From the NCBI GenBank assembly GCA_022843175.1, contig JALHOE010000068.1, positions 1 to 40,612 of the forward strand: 40,612 nucleotides of DNA, in the 5' to 3' direction. Numbering within the stretch: position 1 is the stretch's first letter; every line of letters begins with the position of its first letter. This stretch comes from Deltaproteobacteria bacterium. Lineage in GTDB: Bacteria > Myxococcota_A > Polyangia > Polyangiales > JADJMO01. Under the pieces are notes generated by a model. It saw nothing but the letters and a program-made list of their open reading frames with translations. It was not told the DNA's origin and made no database searches. The translations under genes were made by a program, and so were the position numbers. Of the stretch, positions 7,511-14,918 are shown in pieces.

Positions 7511-7705
7511 ATGTCGAACGTCGTCAACCTCAACAAGTTCCGCAAGCGCAAGGCGAAGGCCGAAGAGAAGAAGCGCGCGGAGACGAACGTGCGTTTGCAC
7601 GGCCGGACCGATGCGGAGCGCACACTCGAGGCCAAGCAACGGGAGCTCCTCGAGCGGCGCGTCGACGGCGCGAAGCTCTCGGAGCCGACCGACACGGACG
7701 AGTGA
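7511..7705 (+). CDS. DUF4169 family small basic protein
   Basis: 64 residues: VVNLNKFRKRKAKAEEKK, then AETNVRLHGRTDAERTLEA and ERRVDGAKLS. This order (VNL..FRKRK, an NR..GRT..E segment, then LDGHKL-like end) is the pattern of DUF4169, small charged helical proteins of unknown function in many proteobacteria. Strongly basic N-terminal half, acidic C-terminus. A possible -10-like TAGGAT lies about 17 bp upstream (7492-7497). It stands alone, 69 bp after the PhyH gene. Confidence 0.75.
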   Translation: MSNVVNLNKFRKRKAKAEEKKRAETNVRLHGRTDAERTLEAKQRELLERRVDGAKLSEPTDTDE

Positions 7706-7884
7706 TCGGGCGTCGGGGAGCGGACGATCGCTTCCGTACCGGCGCGTTGCGCACGAGTTGCACCGCTCGACAACGAAGCCTTCGCGCACGTCTCCACGAC
7801 GCGAGTGAGGTTTGCGCTGCGTTCCGACGCCGGCCCTCGTCTTGCTGAAGGAACGCACGTCCAACCACCAACCAGGAGCGACCG
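7706..7884. other. Non-coding spacer upstream of the DUF4242 gene
   Basis: 179 bases between two small genes. I see no credible ORF, hairpin with T-tract or strong promoter consensus apart from the ribosome site AGGAG at 7874-7878. Confidence 0.5.
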
Positions 7885-8136
7885 ATGGCGCTATTCATGG
7901 ATGTGCACAGCGGGATGAAGGGGCTCACCGCCGAGCAGCTGCGCGCGGAGCACGCGAAGGACACCGCGATCGAGGGCAAGGAGGGCGTCCGCTTCATCAA
8001 GGCGTGGGCGGATCCCAAGAGCGGCAAGGTCTTCTGCCTCGCCGAGGGTCCGGACATCGAGGCCGTGCGCCGCGTCCACGCCGCCGCCGGCCACCCCGCC
8101 GACGAGGTCTACGAAGTGCCGATCACGGTGGAGTGA
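7885..8136 (+). CDS. DUF4242 (SCO4226-like, nickel-binding) protein
   Basis: 83 residues: FMDVHSGMKGLTAEQLRAEH, then VRFIKAWADPKSGKVFCLAEG and AVRRVHAAAGHPADEVYEV. This is the ferredoxin-like alpha/beta dimer family DUF4242; the Streptomyces member SCO4226 binds nickel, using His residues like the conserved ones here (DVH, AEH). Physiological role is unknown. ATG at 7885 has AGGAG 6 bp upstream, so the start is firm. No operon partner; the next gene is convergent. Confidence 0.8.
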   Translation: MALFMDVHSGMKGLTAEQLRAEHAKDTAIEGKEGVRFIKAWADPKSGKVFCLAEGPDIEAVRRVHAAAGHPADEVYEVPITVE

Positions 8137-8171
8137 GCGAACAACGGCCACCGCGACGCGAGCTCGCGCCG

Positions 8172-9335
8172 CTACTTCGCCGGACTCGGTGACAGCGCTT
8201 TGGCTGCCGCGTCGACGACGCAGGAGGTCCCCTTGCGAACGGCCTCCTCCTCGCTTCGACCGGTCCCCATGCACGTGTGCTGCGACTGCTCCTGCTCGAC
8301 CAACCGCACAACCCCTCTCATCGCAGCGGAGTGGGTCCCATCCGCGCTCGATGTGAGCGCGGTGAGCGAGACGGTGAGCACCGGCGTGTGGCTCGGGCCG
8401 CCGGTGCCGCGGACCCCTGCGCGGAGCGACGCGCACTTTGCCTCGTCCATCGCGAGCCAGTTGAGGTCCGGCTGCTCGAGCTCGGTGCGCAGCAGGAGCT
8501 GGGGACCGCTCTTTGGGTACGGTAGGGCCGCGCACGTGCCGCGAAAATTGTAGCTCGCCGCCGTCAGCACGTTGCGCAGCTGATCGTCCTGCTGGGAGAA
8601 CGAGCCGTGGCACACGCGCACGACGATGTCCTTCAGCGCGCGGATGGCGCGCCGATCCTCGTCCGACAGCTCTCCTCGCTCGAGGAGCGCCACCGCCGCC
8701 CCCGCGCGGCCGCTCGGGTTCGGACCGCGGAGCGCGTTGCGCAGCAGATCCCAGCGGCCGGCCCTGGCGATGAGGTGCGCATACATAACATCGTTGCTGC
8801 AGTCGTCCTCGCCGATGTTCGCCGCGTAATGCTCATTGAGCATGTGCTCGTAGCGCTCGCGCAGCTCGCCGGTCACCGCCACGTCCGTCATGGCGCCGAG
8901 CGCAGCGCGCCGCCGCTCGTCGCGCGCCTGCATCAGCTCCGCGCGGCGACCGGCGAACCCGAAGCCCGGCGACAGGCTCCATGACTCGAGGCGGTAGAAG
9001 CTCGGAAAACGCTGGAGGAGCTCCTTGTCGATGACCTCCCATCGACTGCGGGTGACCTCGCATACGCCGCGCCACACCGCGAGCTTCCCGTCGACGGCGC
9101 CGAGGCTGATGTCGCAGTAGAACGGCGCGCCGAGGCGGAGGTTCGTGACCTCGTAGCCGAACCCCCACGCCCTGCGCGGCGAGCGCAGCTCGTGCTCCCC
9201 GATCTGCGCGAGGACGTCGTCGACGGTGGCCGCGTCGCGGAAGATGCGATCGAGCTTCGCCGCCTCGGCGCGCTCCACGGACGTCGTCTTGCTGCAGGAC
9301 GTAAGCAAGAGGAGCCCTGCGGCGAGCCAGCGCAT
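8172..9335 (-). CDS. Lipoprotein of unknown function (387 aa)
   Basis: Lipoprotein signal MRWLAAGLLLLTSC (Cys14). The N-terminal third (LDRIFRDAATVDDVLAQIG, then WGFGYEVTNLRLGAPFYCDISLG) looks like an alpha/beta ligand- or peptide-binding unit. The middle (residues ~170-270) is helical and Arg-rich with MYAHLIARAGRWDLLRNAL. The C-terminal ~100 residues carry several Cys and end SPSPAK. I do not recognise the family. ATG at 9335 was chosen because it begins the signal; the long frame continuing to 10124 is an artefact over the GST gene. It is divergent from that gene, with 81 bp between. Confidence 0.7.
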   Translation of the reverse strand: MRWLAAGLLLLTSCSKTTSVERAEAAKLDRIFRDAATVDDVLAQIGEHELRSPRRAWGFGYEVTNLRLGAPFYCDISLGAVDGKLAVWRGVCEVTRSRWEVIDKELLQRFPSFYRLESWSLSPGFGFAGRRAELMQARDERRRAALGAMTDVAVTGELRERYEHMLNEHYAANIGEDDCSNDVMYAHLIARAGRWDLLRNALRGPNPSGRAGAAVALLERGELSDEDRRAIRALKDIVVRVCHGSFSQQDDQLRNVLTAASYNFRGTCAALPYPKSGPQLLLRTELEQPDLNWLAMDEAKCASLRAGVRGTGGPSHTPVLTVSLTALTSSADGTHSAAMRGVVRLVEQEQSQHTCMGTGRSEEEAVRKGTSCVVDAAAKALSPSPAK

Positions 9336-9416
9336 GCGGCGATGATGAACCCCAACTCGATCGGGCACCAGCGTCGGGTGGACGGAGGCGAGGTTCGCCC
9401 CTATGCACGCGAACGC

Positions 9417-10199
9417 ATGCTCGCTCTCTACGACAACGCGTTCAGCCCCTTCGCCCGCAAGGTCCGTCTCGTCCTCGACCACAAGCGCCTCGACTACGAG
9501 GTCGTCGACGGATTGAGCCTCAAGAACCGCGACAAGCTCGCCGCGGTCAACGCGCGTATCGAGGTGCCGACGCTGGTCCACGACGGGCTCGTCGTCGTCA
9601 ACTCGTCGGACATCGTCGCCTACCTCGAGCGGGTCTTCCCCGAGCACCCGGTGTACCCGTCGACGCCCGCCGGTTGGGTGCGCGCGCGCGCATGGGAGCG
9701 CTGCTCCGACACGGTCATCGACGCGATCCTGATCGACATCTCCTACTGGGTCTGGGCCGAGCGCCCCGACTCGATGCCGGCCGGGCTGCACGACGCCGCC
9801 CGCGCAGACCTCGCCCAGATCTACACCGCGCTCGAGAACGAGCTGCGCGGTCGCGAGTACGTGTGCGGCGCGCTCTCGGTCGCGGACTACGCGCTCTTCG
9901 CGCAGCTCTCGGGCGCGAAGATGCTGAACGTTCCGTTCGAGGGCGAGCGCTGGCCCTCGCTCCTCGCCTGGTACAAGCGCATGCGGCAGCTCGACGCGTG
10001 CAAGGCCGATCTCGAGCGGGTGAAGAGCTACCTCGGCCAGGCGCCCGCGAACCTCGACGTCGAGCGCCACAAGATCTTCTGGCGCGGCGATCGCATCGAG
10101 TGGATCCTCGCGCGCGGCTACCACGCGTGGTTCATGAAGGAGATCGACGAGGGCCGGGTGCTGTGGCCCGGGCTCGGGATCCCCACGCCGCGCGCCTGA
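9417..10199 (+). CDS. Glutathione S-transferase family protein
   Basis: 260 residues. N-terminal thioredoxin-like domain (MLALYDNAFSPFARKVRLVL, then RIEVPTLVHDGLVVVNSSDI with the cis-Pro and the Ser that contacts the glutathione gamma-glutamyl group), then an all-helical C-terminal domain (from about residue 85, including YVCGALSVADYALFAQL, the N-cap motif). A further ~45 residues after about 205 (KSYLGQAPANLDVERHK ... MKEIDEG) extend past the usual GST length. Function may be conjugation or redox; catalytic Ser/Cys is probably Ser10. ATG at 9417 starts the first beta strand. Confidence 0.85.
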   Translation: MLALYDNAFSPFARKVRLVLDHKRLDYEVVDGLSLKNRDKLAAVNARIEVPTLVHDGLVVVNSSDIVAYLERVFPEHPVYPSTPAGWVRARAWERCSDTVIDAILIDISYWVWAERPDSMPAGLHDAARADLAQIYTALENELRGREYVCGALSVADYALFAQLSGAKMLNVPFEGERWPSLLAWYKRMRQLDACKADLERVKSYLGQAPANLDVERHKIFWRGDRIEWILARGYHAWFMKEIDEGRVLWPGLGIPTPRA

Positions 10200-10211
10200 G
10201 CGCCGCTCAGG
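10195..10211. terminator. Hairpin over convergent stop codons
   Basis: CCTGAGC (10195-10201) and GCTCAGG (10205-10211) form a perfect 7-bp stem with a 3-base loop. It covers the TGA of the GST gene and the stop of the convergent lipoprotein gene, so it could serve both directions. No T-tract, hence only a candidate. Confidence 0.4.
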
Positions 10212-11352
10212 GCGGTTGGTTCACGACCTCCCAGTAGCTGACGAACGGCTTCTTGTCGGCGCGCGCGAGGAAGGCGTTCGCGGCGATGGTGAGCTGCGTC
10301 GTGCGATGGCCCGGTCGCTGCGCGGGGTGCGGCTTGCCCTGATCGAACCACACCCGCACGAGCAGGCTCGCCTCGTCGCGCGGCATGGCGGCGACGCTCG
10401 CGGCGAACTGTCCGTACGTCTTCGGCTCGAACAGGTATTGCTCGACGTTGGACGTGTAGAACGCGCCGAGCAGCAGCCCGCGCGTGCGCATGTCGGCGGC
10501 CACCGCCCGGAGCGCGTGGGTGCCGCCGAAGTCGCCCACGATCGGAACCACCCGGTTCTCGACGACGAGCCGGCGAACGCGCGCGTAGCTCTCCTCCGAC
10601 GCGAGGAAGCTGGCCTCGGCCCCGCTCGGATCTCTCGCGGCGAGGTTCTCGGCGAGGGTCGGGTACTTCCTCCCGCTGTTCTTCATCGTGTACGCGAGCG
10701 CGAAGCCGCGGGTGAAGAAGGCGTCGTGGATCCGCGCGATCGCCTCGTCGTCGCCCTTGGCGCGCACGACCCGGAGACGATCGAGCACGGCAGAGGTGCG
10801 CGCGACGCCCTCGTCGCGCAGCGCGCGATCGGCGGGTGCGGTGAGGAACGCCTCGGCGAGCGGCGCGAAGCCCGCGCCGGCGTCGGCCGCCCTCGGGCGA
10901 CGAGCGAGCAGGGCGGAGAGAAACTCGGCGCGCGTGCGAGAGGCCTCGAAGCAACCGCGAAACACCATGAATTCGAGGAGATTCCCGCGTCGAATGTCGA
11001 CGATGTACGCGACCGCCGGCTCGAGCAGCGCGAGGTAGGTCAGGTTCTGTTCGGGGCCGACGCCGACGTAGGCGCGCCCCTTCAGCGCTGGATTGCGCAG
11101 CGCGGGAGCCACGTCGAGGAGAGACGTCTCGTTGGTCACGTAGTTGTCGCTCGGGAAGTCCCCGGGGGTCTCCGACAGCCGCGCGATCAGGGCCCCGAGC
11201 TCCTCGTCGCGCATGAGCGCCGTCGTCGTGGCGGCGTCGACGGGGGTGATCGACGCGGCGGGCGACGCTGCCGGCGCTGCGTCGCGCGCGTCCGCGTGCT
11301 CGCGCCGACACGCGGCGAGCGAGAGAGCGAGGAGGAGCGCGGCGCGCGTCAT
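10207..11352 (-). CDS. Lipoprotein with Rossmann/methyltransferase-like core
   Basis: 381 residues. Lipoprotein signal MTRAALLLALSLAAC (Cys15). The mature part contains FPSDNYVTNETSLLDVAPAL, RAYVGVGPEQNLTYLALLEP, AYIVDIRRGNLLEF and VVPIVGDFGGTHAL. The GVGPEQN glycine motif followed by a strand ending in Asp (IVDIRR) looks like a class-I methyltransferase nucleotide site on an exported protein, reminiscent of the Leptospira LIC_10091 type lipoproteins; catalytic activity is doubtful outside the cell. The start overlaps the stop of the upstream PLP-enzyme gene by 4 bp (ATGA), so they are cotranslated. Specific role unknown. Confidence 0.75.
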   Translation of the reverse strand: MTRAALLLALSLAACRREHADARDAAPAASPAASITPVDAATTTALMRDEELGALIARLSETPGDFPSDNYVTNETSLLDVAPALRNPALKGRAYVGVGPEQNLTYLALLEPAVAYIVDIRRGNLLEFMVFRGCFEASRTRAEFLSALLARRPRAADAGAGFAPLAEAFLTAPADRALRDEGVARTSAVLDRLRVVRAKGDDEAIARIHDAFFTRGFALAYTMKNSGRKYPTLAENLAARDPSGAEASFLASEESYARVRRLVVENRVVPIVGDFGGTHALRAVAADMRTRGLLLGAFYTSNVEQYLFEPKTYGQFAASVAAMPRDEASLLVRVWFDQGKPHPAQRPGHRTTQLTIAANAFLARADKKPFVSYWEVVNQPP

Positions 11353-12533
11353 AGGAAGCGCTCGAACGCCGCGGGGACGGGGGCCTCGGCGACGGGCCGG
11401 GAGCTCTGCGTGTTCCAGAAGAGAACCGGCCCGGGCGCGCCCGCGGCGGCGTCCGCGAGCAGCGCGGCCATCGCCTTTCCCGTGTAGACCGGCTCGAGCG
11501 CCCACCCGACGGTCGCCCGGGCGCGCTCGACCGCGTTGTCCCCGGCGGCCGTCGGCACGCCGTAGCCACCGCCGACGAAGCGCCCGTCGATGCGCGGCCG
11601 CGCTGCTTCGATCGCGGGGAAGCTCGGATCGCGCGTGCGCGCGAAGGCGATCGTCTCGTCGTGGATCGCGCGCAGCGTCGCCTCGTTCACGGTGGCCGGG
11701 TTCGACGCTCGCACGGCGACGATCTCCGTCGCGAGGCCACCGAGCGCGCAACCGAGCGCGAGGCCCACCGCGGTGCCACCGAGGCCGAGGGGGACATAGA
11801 CGCGCTTCGGTGCGGGCATGGCGCCGGCGCGCACGTCCGCCGCGAGCTCGAGGCCGGCGTTGACGAAGCCCAGCGTGCCGAGCGGCGTCGTCCCCCCCGG
11901 CGCGATGAGATACGCGTCGCTGCCCGGCGGGAACTCGCGCTCGGCCACTGCCCGCGCTTGAACGACGCTCGGGAAGAGGCGTAGCTCGGCCCCCGAGGCT
12001 GCGTCGGCGGCGAGGTTCTTCTTGGTGAGCGAGGACGGCGGCTGCGGCGCGAGGTAGAGCCGCACGGTGAAGCCGAGCGCGCGCCCGAGCAGCGCCGCGG
12101 CGAGGGCTTGGTTCGAGCCGACGCCCCCGAACGTGACGATCCGGCGCTTACCGAGCGCGCGCGCCTCGCCGAAGAAGAGCTCGAGCTTGCGCGCCTTCCC
12201 GCCGCCGTAAATGCGCGCGACGCCCTCGCGAAACGACGCCGAGCGAGTGAAGTCGTCGTCGCGTTTCACGTAGAGCCGATCGTCGAGGAGCGCGGGAGCG
12301 GGCTCGATCGCCGACGGGTATCGGCCGAGCTCGATGCGCGGGAGGCTCTTGGCGAGGGCGGGGAACCGCTCGAAGAGCGGATACGGCGAGCGGACGACGG
12401 GCGGCGGCGCGGAGGGAACCACCGCCGGCGCGCTCGGTGACGGTCCGGCCTCGACGCCGCTCTCGATCCGACGATGGCAGCCGAGCACGACCCCCGCGCC
12501 GAGGAACGCGCGGCGGTCGATCCCGGATCGCAT
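11349..12533 (-). CDS. Tat-type lipoprotein, PLP-dependent D-cysteine desulfhydrase/ACC deaminase-like
   Basis: 394 residues. The N-terminus IDRRAFLGAGVVLGC has a twin-arginine motif (Arg7-Arg8) and a lipobox ending at Cys19, so the folded enzyme should cross by Tat and be lipidated. After a P/S/A linker comes a fold-type-II PLP domain: GGGKARKLELFF (Lys113 as Schiff-base lysine, aligned with GGNKxRKLE of the family), GGVGSNQALAAA, and the phosphate loop PLGLGGTAVGL. The usual SNH after the lysine is SNQ here. The family cleaves D-cysteine or ACC; the substrate is not defined. It overlaps the next gene (ATGA). It is divergent from the MauG gene at 12622. Confidence 0.82.
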   Translation of the reverse strand: MRSGIDRRAFLGAGVVLGCHRRIESGVEAGPSPSAPAVVPSAPPPVVRSPYPLFERFPALAKSLPRIELGRYPSAIEPAPALLDDRLYVKRDDDFTRSASFREGVARIYGGGKARKLELFFGEARALGKRRIVTFGGVGSNQALAAALLGRALGFTVRLYLAPQPPSSLTKKNLAADAASGAELRLFPSVVQARAVAEREFPPGSDAYLIAPGGTTPLGTLGFVNAGLELAADVRAGAMPAPKRVYVPLGLGGTAVGLALGCALGGLATEIVAVRASNPATVNEATLRAIHDETIAFARTRDPSFPAIEAARPRIDGRFVGGGYGVPTAAGDNAVERARATVGWALEPVYTGKAMAALLADAAAGAPGPVLFWNTQSSRPVAEAPVPAAFERFL

Positions 12534-12570
12534 CCGCTGATGAACGACGCGCGCGCGCGGGTTCTTCCCG

Positions 12571-12586
12571 TGGCGCGCCCCTTGCC
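12571..12586 (+). promoter_or_regulatory. Sigma-54 (-24/-12) promoter upstream of the MauG operon
   Basis: TGGCGCGCCCCTTGCC matches the RpoN consensus TGGCACG-N4-TTGCW at the TGGC, CG and TTGC positions with the exact spacing (GG-N10-GC). The predicted start is near 12597; a ribosome site GAGGAAAGGGA follows at 12604-12614 and the ATG at 12622. The operon itself encodes a sigma-54 activator. The reverse strand also reads TGGCAAG-N4-GCGC, a poorer match toward the divergent gene. Confidence 0.6.
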
Positions 12587-12621
12587 ACTGCGCCCGCGAA
12601 CTCGAGGAAAGGGATGGTCTC

Positions 12622-14016
12622 ATGCGTCGTCTGACTTTGACCGCAGTGGTTTCCGCGCTGGCTTTGGGCTGTTCCGACGAAGAGCCCAGCGCGCTGCAGC
12701 CCGACACCGGTGTCGACACAGGTGTCGTCACCGAGGTCGGCACCGACACGGGCTCCCCGGCGGACACCGCGCCCGAGACGCCGGACCCGCTCGACGGCTT
12801 CACCAAGGAGGAGTGGGCGCTGATCAAGACGCTGGGACCGCTGCCGAAGGTACCCGCCGACAAGACCAATGCCTTCGCCGACAACGCGAAGGCCGCGGCG
12901 CTCGGCCAGATGCTCTTCTTCGACAAGAGCTACGCGGGCGCGCTCGCGGTCGGCGACGACGGCACCAACGGCGGCCTCGGCGCGGTGGGCGACACCGGCA
13001 AGGTCTCGTGCGCGAGCTGTCACGAGGGCTCGACGATGGACGACGTGCGGACCAAGCCGAACAACGTCTCGCTCGGCACGGACTTCGGCACCCGCAACGC
13101 GCTCTCGATCGCCAACTCGTCGTTCTACGCGTGGACGAACTGGGGCGGTCGGTTCGACTCGCAGTGGTCGCTCCCGCTCGCGGTCGCCGAGAACCCGAAG
13201 ATCATGAACAGCGGCCGGCTGCAGATCGCGCGCATGCTCTACGCGAAGTACCGCGCCGAGTACGACGCGGTGTTCCCCGTGCCGCTCGACGCGCGGCTCG
13301 ACCCCGCGCACGCGATGGCGTTCCCCGCCGCCGGCAAGCCGGGCGTGGCTGCTTGGGACATGCTCGGCGCCGACGACAAGGACATCCTCAACCGGATCTA
13401 CGCGAACTACGGCAAGGCTCTCGCTGCGTACATGCGGCTCGTCGTCCAGCGGGATGCGCCGCTCGACAAGTACATCGCCGGCGACAAGAGCGCGCTCGGC
13501 GACGCCGAGAAGCGCGGCCTCAAGCTCTTCCTCGGCAAGGGCTGCGTGACCTGCCACTCCGGACCGAACCTCGCGGACGACAAGTTCCACGCCCTCGCCG
13601 TGCTGCAGACCGGACCGAAGGTGCCGGCCGCCGATCTCGGTCGATTCGCCGACGTGCCGCCGCTCCTCACGAGCGTCTTCAACACCGACGGCCAGTACAG
13701 CGACGACCGGGCGACCGGGAAGCTCTCCGGCCTCGCCGCCGACCCCTCGATGAAGGGGCAGTTCCGCACCAAGAGCCTCCGCGGCGTCGCGCCGTCGGGC
13801 CCCTATATGCACTCCGGTCAGCTCGCGACGCTCGAGGAGGTGGTCGCGTACTACGCGAAGGGCGGCTCCGAGACGCCGCCGACCGACGTCACCAAGTCGC
13901 CGCTCATGAAGCCGTTCGTGCTCGCCGGCACCGACAGCGCCGATCTCGTGGCGTTCCTCAAGGCGCTGAGCGGCGCGCCGGTCGCCGCCGAGCTCCGCAA
14001 GGACACGGCGAAGTGA
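12622..14016 (+). CDS. Di-heme cytochrome c peroxidase/MauG-like lipoprotein
   Basis: 464 residues. Lipoprotein signal ending LGC (Cys17), then a DTG-rich linker to about residue 55. Two CxxCH sites bind c-type heme: CASCH (130-134, first domain) and CVTCH (308-312, second domain). GPYMHSGQLATLEEVV near the C-terminus is the family's typical Met/His region. Members either reduce H2O2 or oxidise proteins and metabolites (MauG). ATG at 12622 has GAGGAAAGGGA just upstream. The stop overlaps the GTG of the next gene (GTGA, 14013-14016). Acts in the periplasm or on a membrane surface; electron donor unknown. Confidence 0.92.
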   Translation: MRRLTLTAVVSALALGCSDEEPSALQPDTGVDTGVVTEVGTDTGSPADTAPETPDPLDGFTKEEWALIKTLGPLPKVPADKTNAFADNAKAAALGQMLFFDKSYAGALAVGDDGTNGGLGAVGDTGKVSCASCHEGSTMDDVRTKPNNVSLGTDFGTRNALSIANSSFYAWTNWGGRFDSQWSLPLAVAENPKIMNSGRLQIARMLYAKYRAEYDAVFPVPLDARLDPAHAMAFPAAGKPGVAAWDMLGADDKDILNRIYANYGKALAAYMRLVVQRDAPLDKYIAGDKSALGDAEKRGLKLFLGKGCVTCHSGPNLADDKFHALAVLQTGPKVPAADLGRFADVPPLLTSVFNTDGQYSDDRATGKLSGLAADPSMKGQFRTKSLRGVAPSGPYMHSGQLATLEEVVAYYAKGGSETPPTDVTKSPLMKPFVLAGTDSADLVAFLKALSGAPVAAELRKDTAK

Positions 14017-14876
14017 TCCTCCCGCTCCTCATGGCGGTGGCGGACGTCGCGGCGCCTCCGGCGCTTCCCGCCGCGAAGACGGAGTATTCGCTCCCCTTCG
14101 CGGTGCGGCCGTGGGCGCCACCGACGCTCGCGCGCTTCGACACCGCGCACGCCGCCGATGAGGGGCAGCGCACCACGACGTCCACGCTCACGGCCGGCGC
14201 GCGCGTTGCGCCGGACGTGGGGGTGTACTTCCGCGGCGCGTTCACGGTTCACGCCAAGGAGACGGTCAACACCGCGCTCGGGAACCCGGCGCTGGTCGCG
14301 TTGTTCTCGCCCGCCGTCGCGCCGCGCGTGCGCGTGCCGATCTTCGCAGCGGTCGCCCTGCCTCTCGGCGACGGTGGCGGCGACGTGCCCGACGTTCGGG
14401 CCCGCGCCGCGATGGCGAGCTCGGTGTACGCGCGGCAGGCGATGGACTCCGCGCTCTTCGCCGCGAACTACACCACCTTCGCCGCGGGAGCCGGGCTCGC
14501 CCGGGTGGCGAACGGGCTCACGCTCCAGGTCGAGGCCACGGTCTTTCAGTTGCTCCGTTCGCGGGGCGGCGCGGTCGACCGCGACACGACGCGCACCAAC
14601 CTCACCTCCGGCGCCCACATCGGCGTTGCGTTCCTCGGGTTTCTCAACGTAAGCGTCGAGGTCCACTATCAACGCTGGCTGTCGACACCCGCGCCGGTGA
14701 GGCAGGACGACAGCGCGCGCGACCAACTGACGGTCGGCGGGGGCCTGCGCGCGACGGTCGCGATCGACGAGACGACCGTCGTCCGGCCGGGCATCGGATA
14801 CTTCCAGGCGGTCGACGCGCCGATGGCCAGCGCCGCCTACCGGATCGTCCAGCTCGACCTCCCGATCGTCTTCTGA
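14013..14876 (+). CDS. Probable outer-membrane beta-barrel protein
   Basis: 287 residues from GTG at 14013, overlapping the MauG stop. A short hydrophobic start (ILPLLMAVADVAAPPALPA) acts as a probable signal, followed by alternating hydrophobic/polar strands with turns (TSTLTAGARVAPDVGVYFRGAF, VEATVFQLL, GVAFLGFLNVSVEVHYQRW, GGLRATVAIDETTVVRPGIGYF) and a C-terminal strand ending in Phe (VQLDLPIVF), the usual barrel end signal. No named family. Coupling to a di-heme peroxidase suggests it forms an outer-membrane partner, anchor or conduit; that is inference. Next gene starts 42 bp downstream. Confidence 0.7.
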   Translation: MILPLLMAVADVAAPPALPAAKTEYSLPFAVRPWAPPTLARFDTAHAADEGQRTTTSTLTAGARVAPDVGVYFRGAFTVHAKETVNTALGNPALVALFSPAVAPRVRVPIFAAVALPLGDGGGDVPDVRARAAMASSVYARQAMDSALFAANYTTFAAGAGLARVANGLTLQVEATVFQLLRSRGGAVDRDTTRTNLTSGAHIGVAFLGFLNVSVEVHYQRWLSTPAPVRQDDSARDQLTVGGGLRATVAIDETTVVRPGIGYFQAVDAPMASAAYRIVQLDLPIVF

Positions 14877-14918
14877 GCCGGCGCTCGCGTTTGTCGGACT
14901 TATCTGTACGCTCTCCTC

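Noticed and set aside
8157-8168. Palindrome CGCGAGCTCGCG between convergent genes
   Set aside because: Only 4-bp stem around AGCT; too common in GC-rich DNA to call a terminator.
12474-14012. Long upstream extension of the barrel gene frame
   Set aside because: It is the shadow of MauG1 in another frame; the real start is the GTG at 14013 that overlaps the MauG1 stop.
14155-14880. Possibility that the MauG-linked protein is a solute-binding protein rather than a barrel
   Set aside because: The alternating strand pattern and final Phe favour a barrel; no binding-protein lobe motif is visible.
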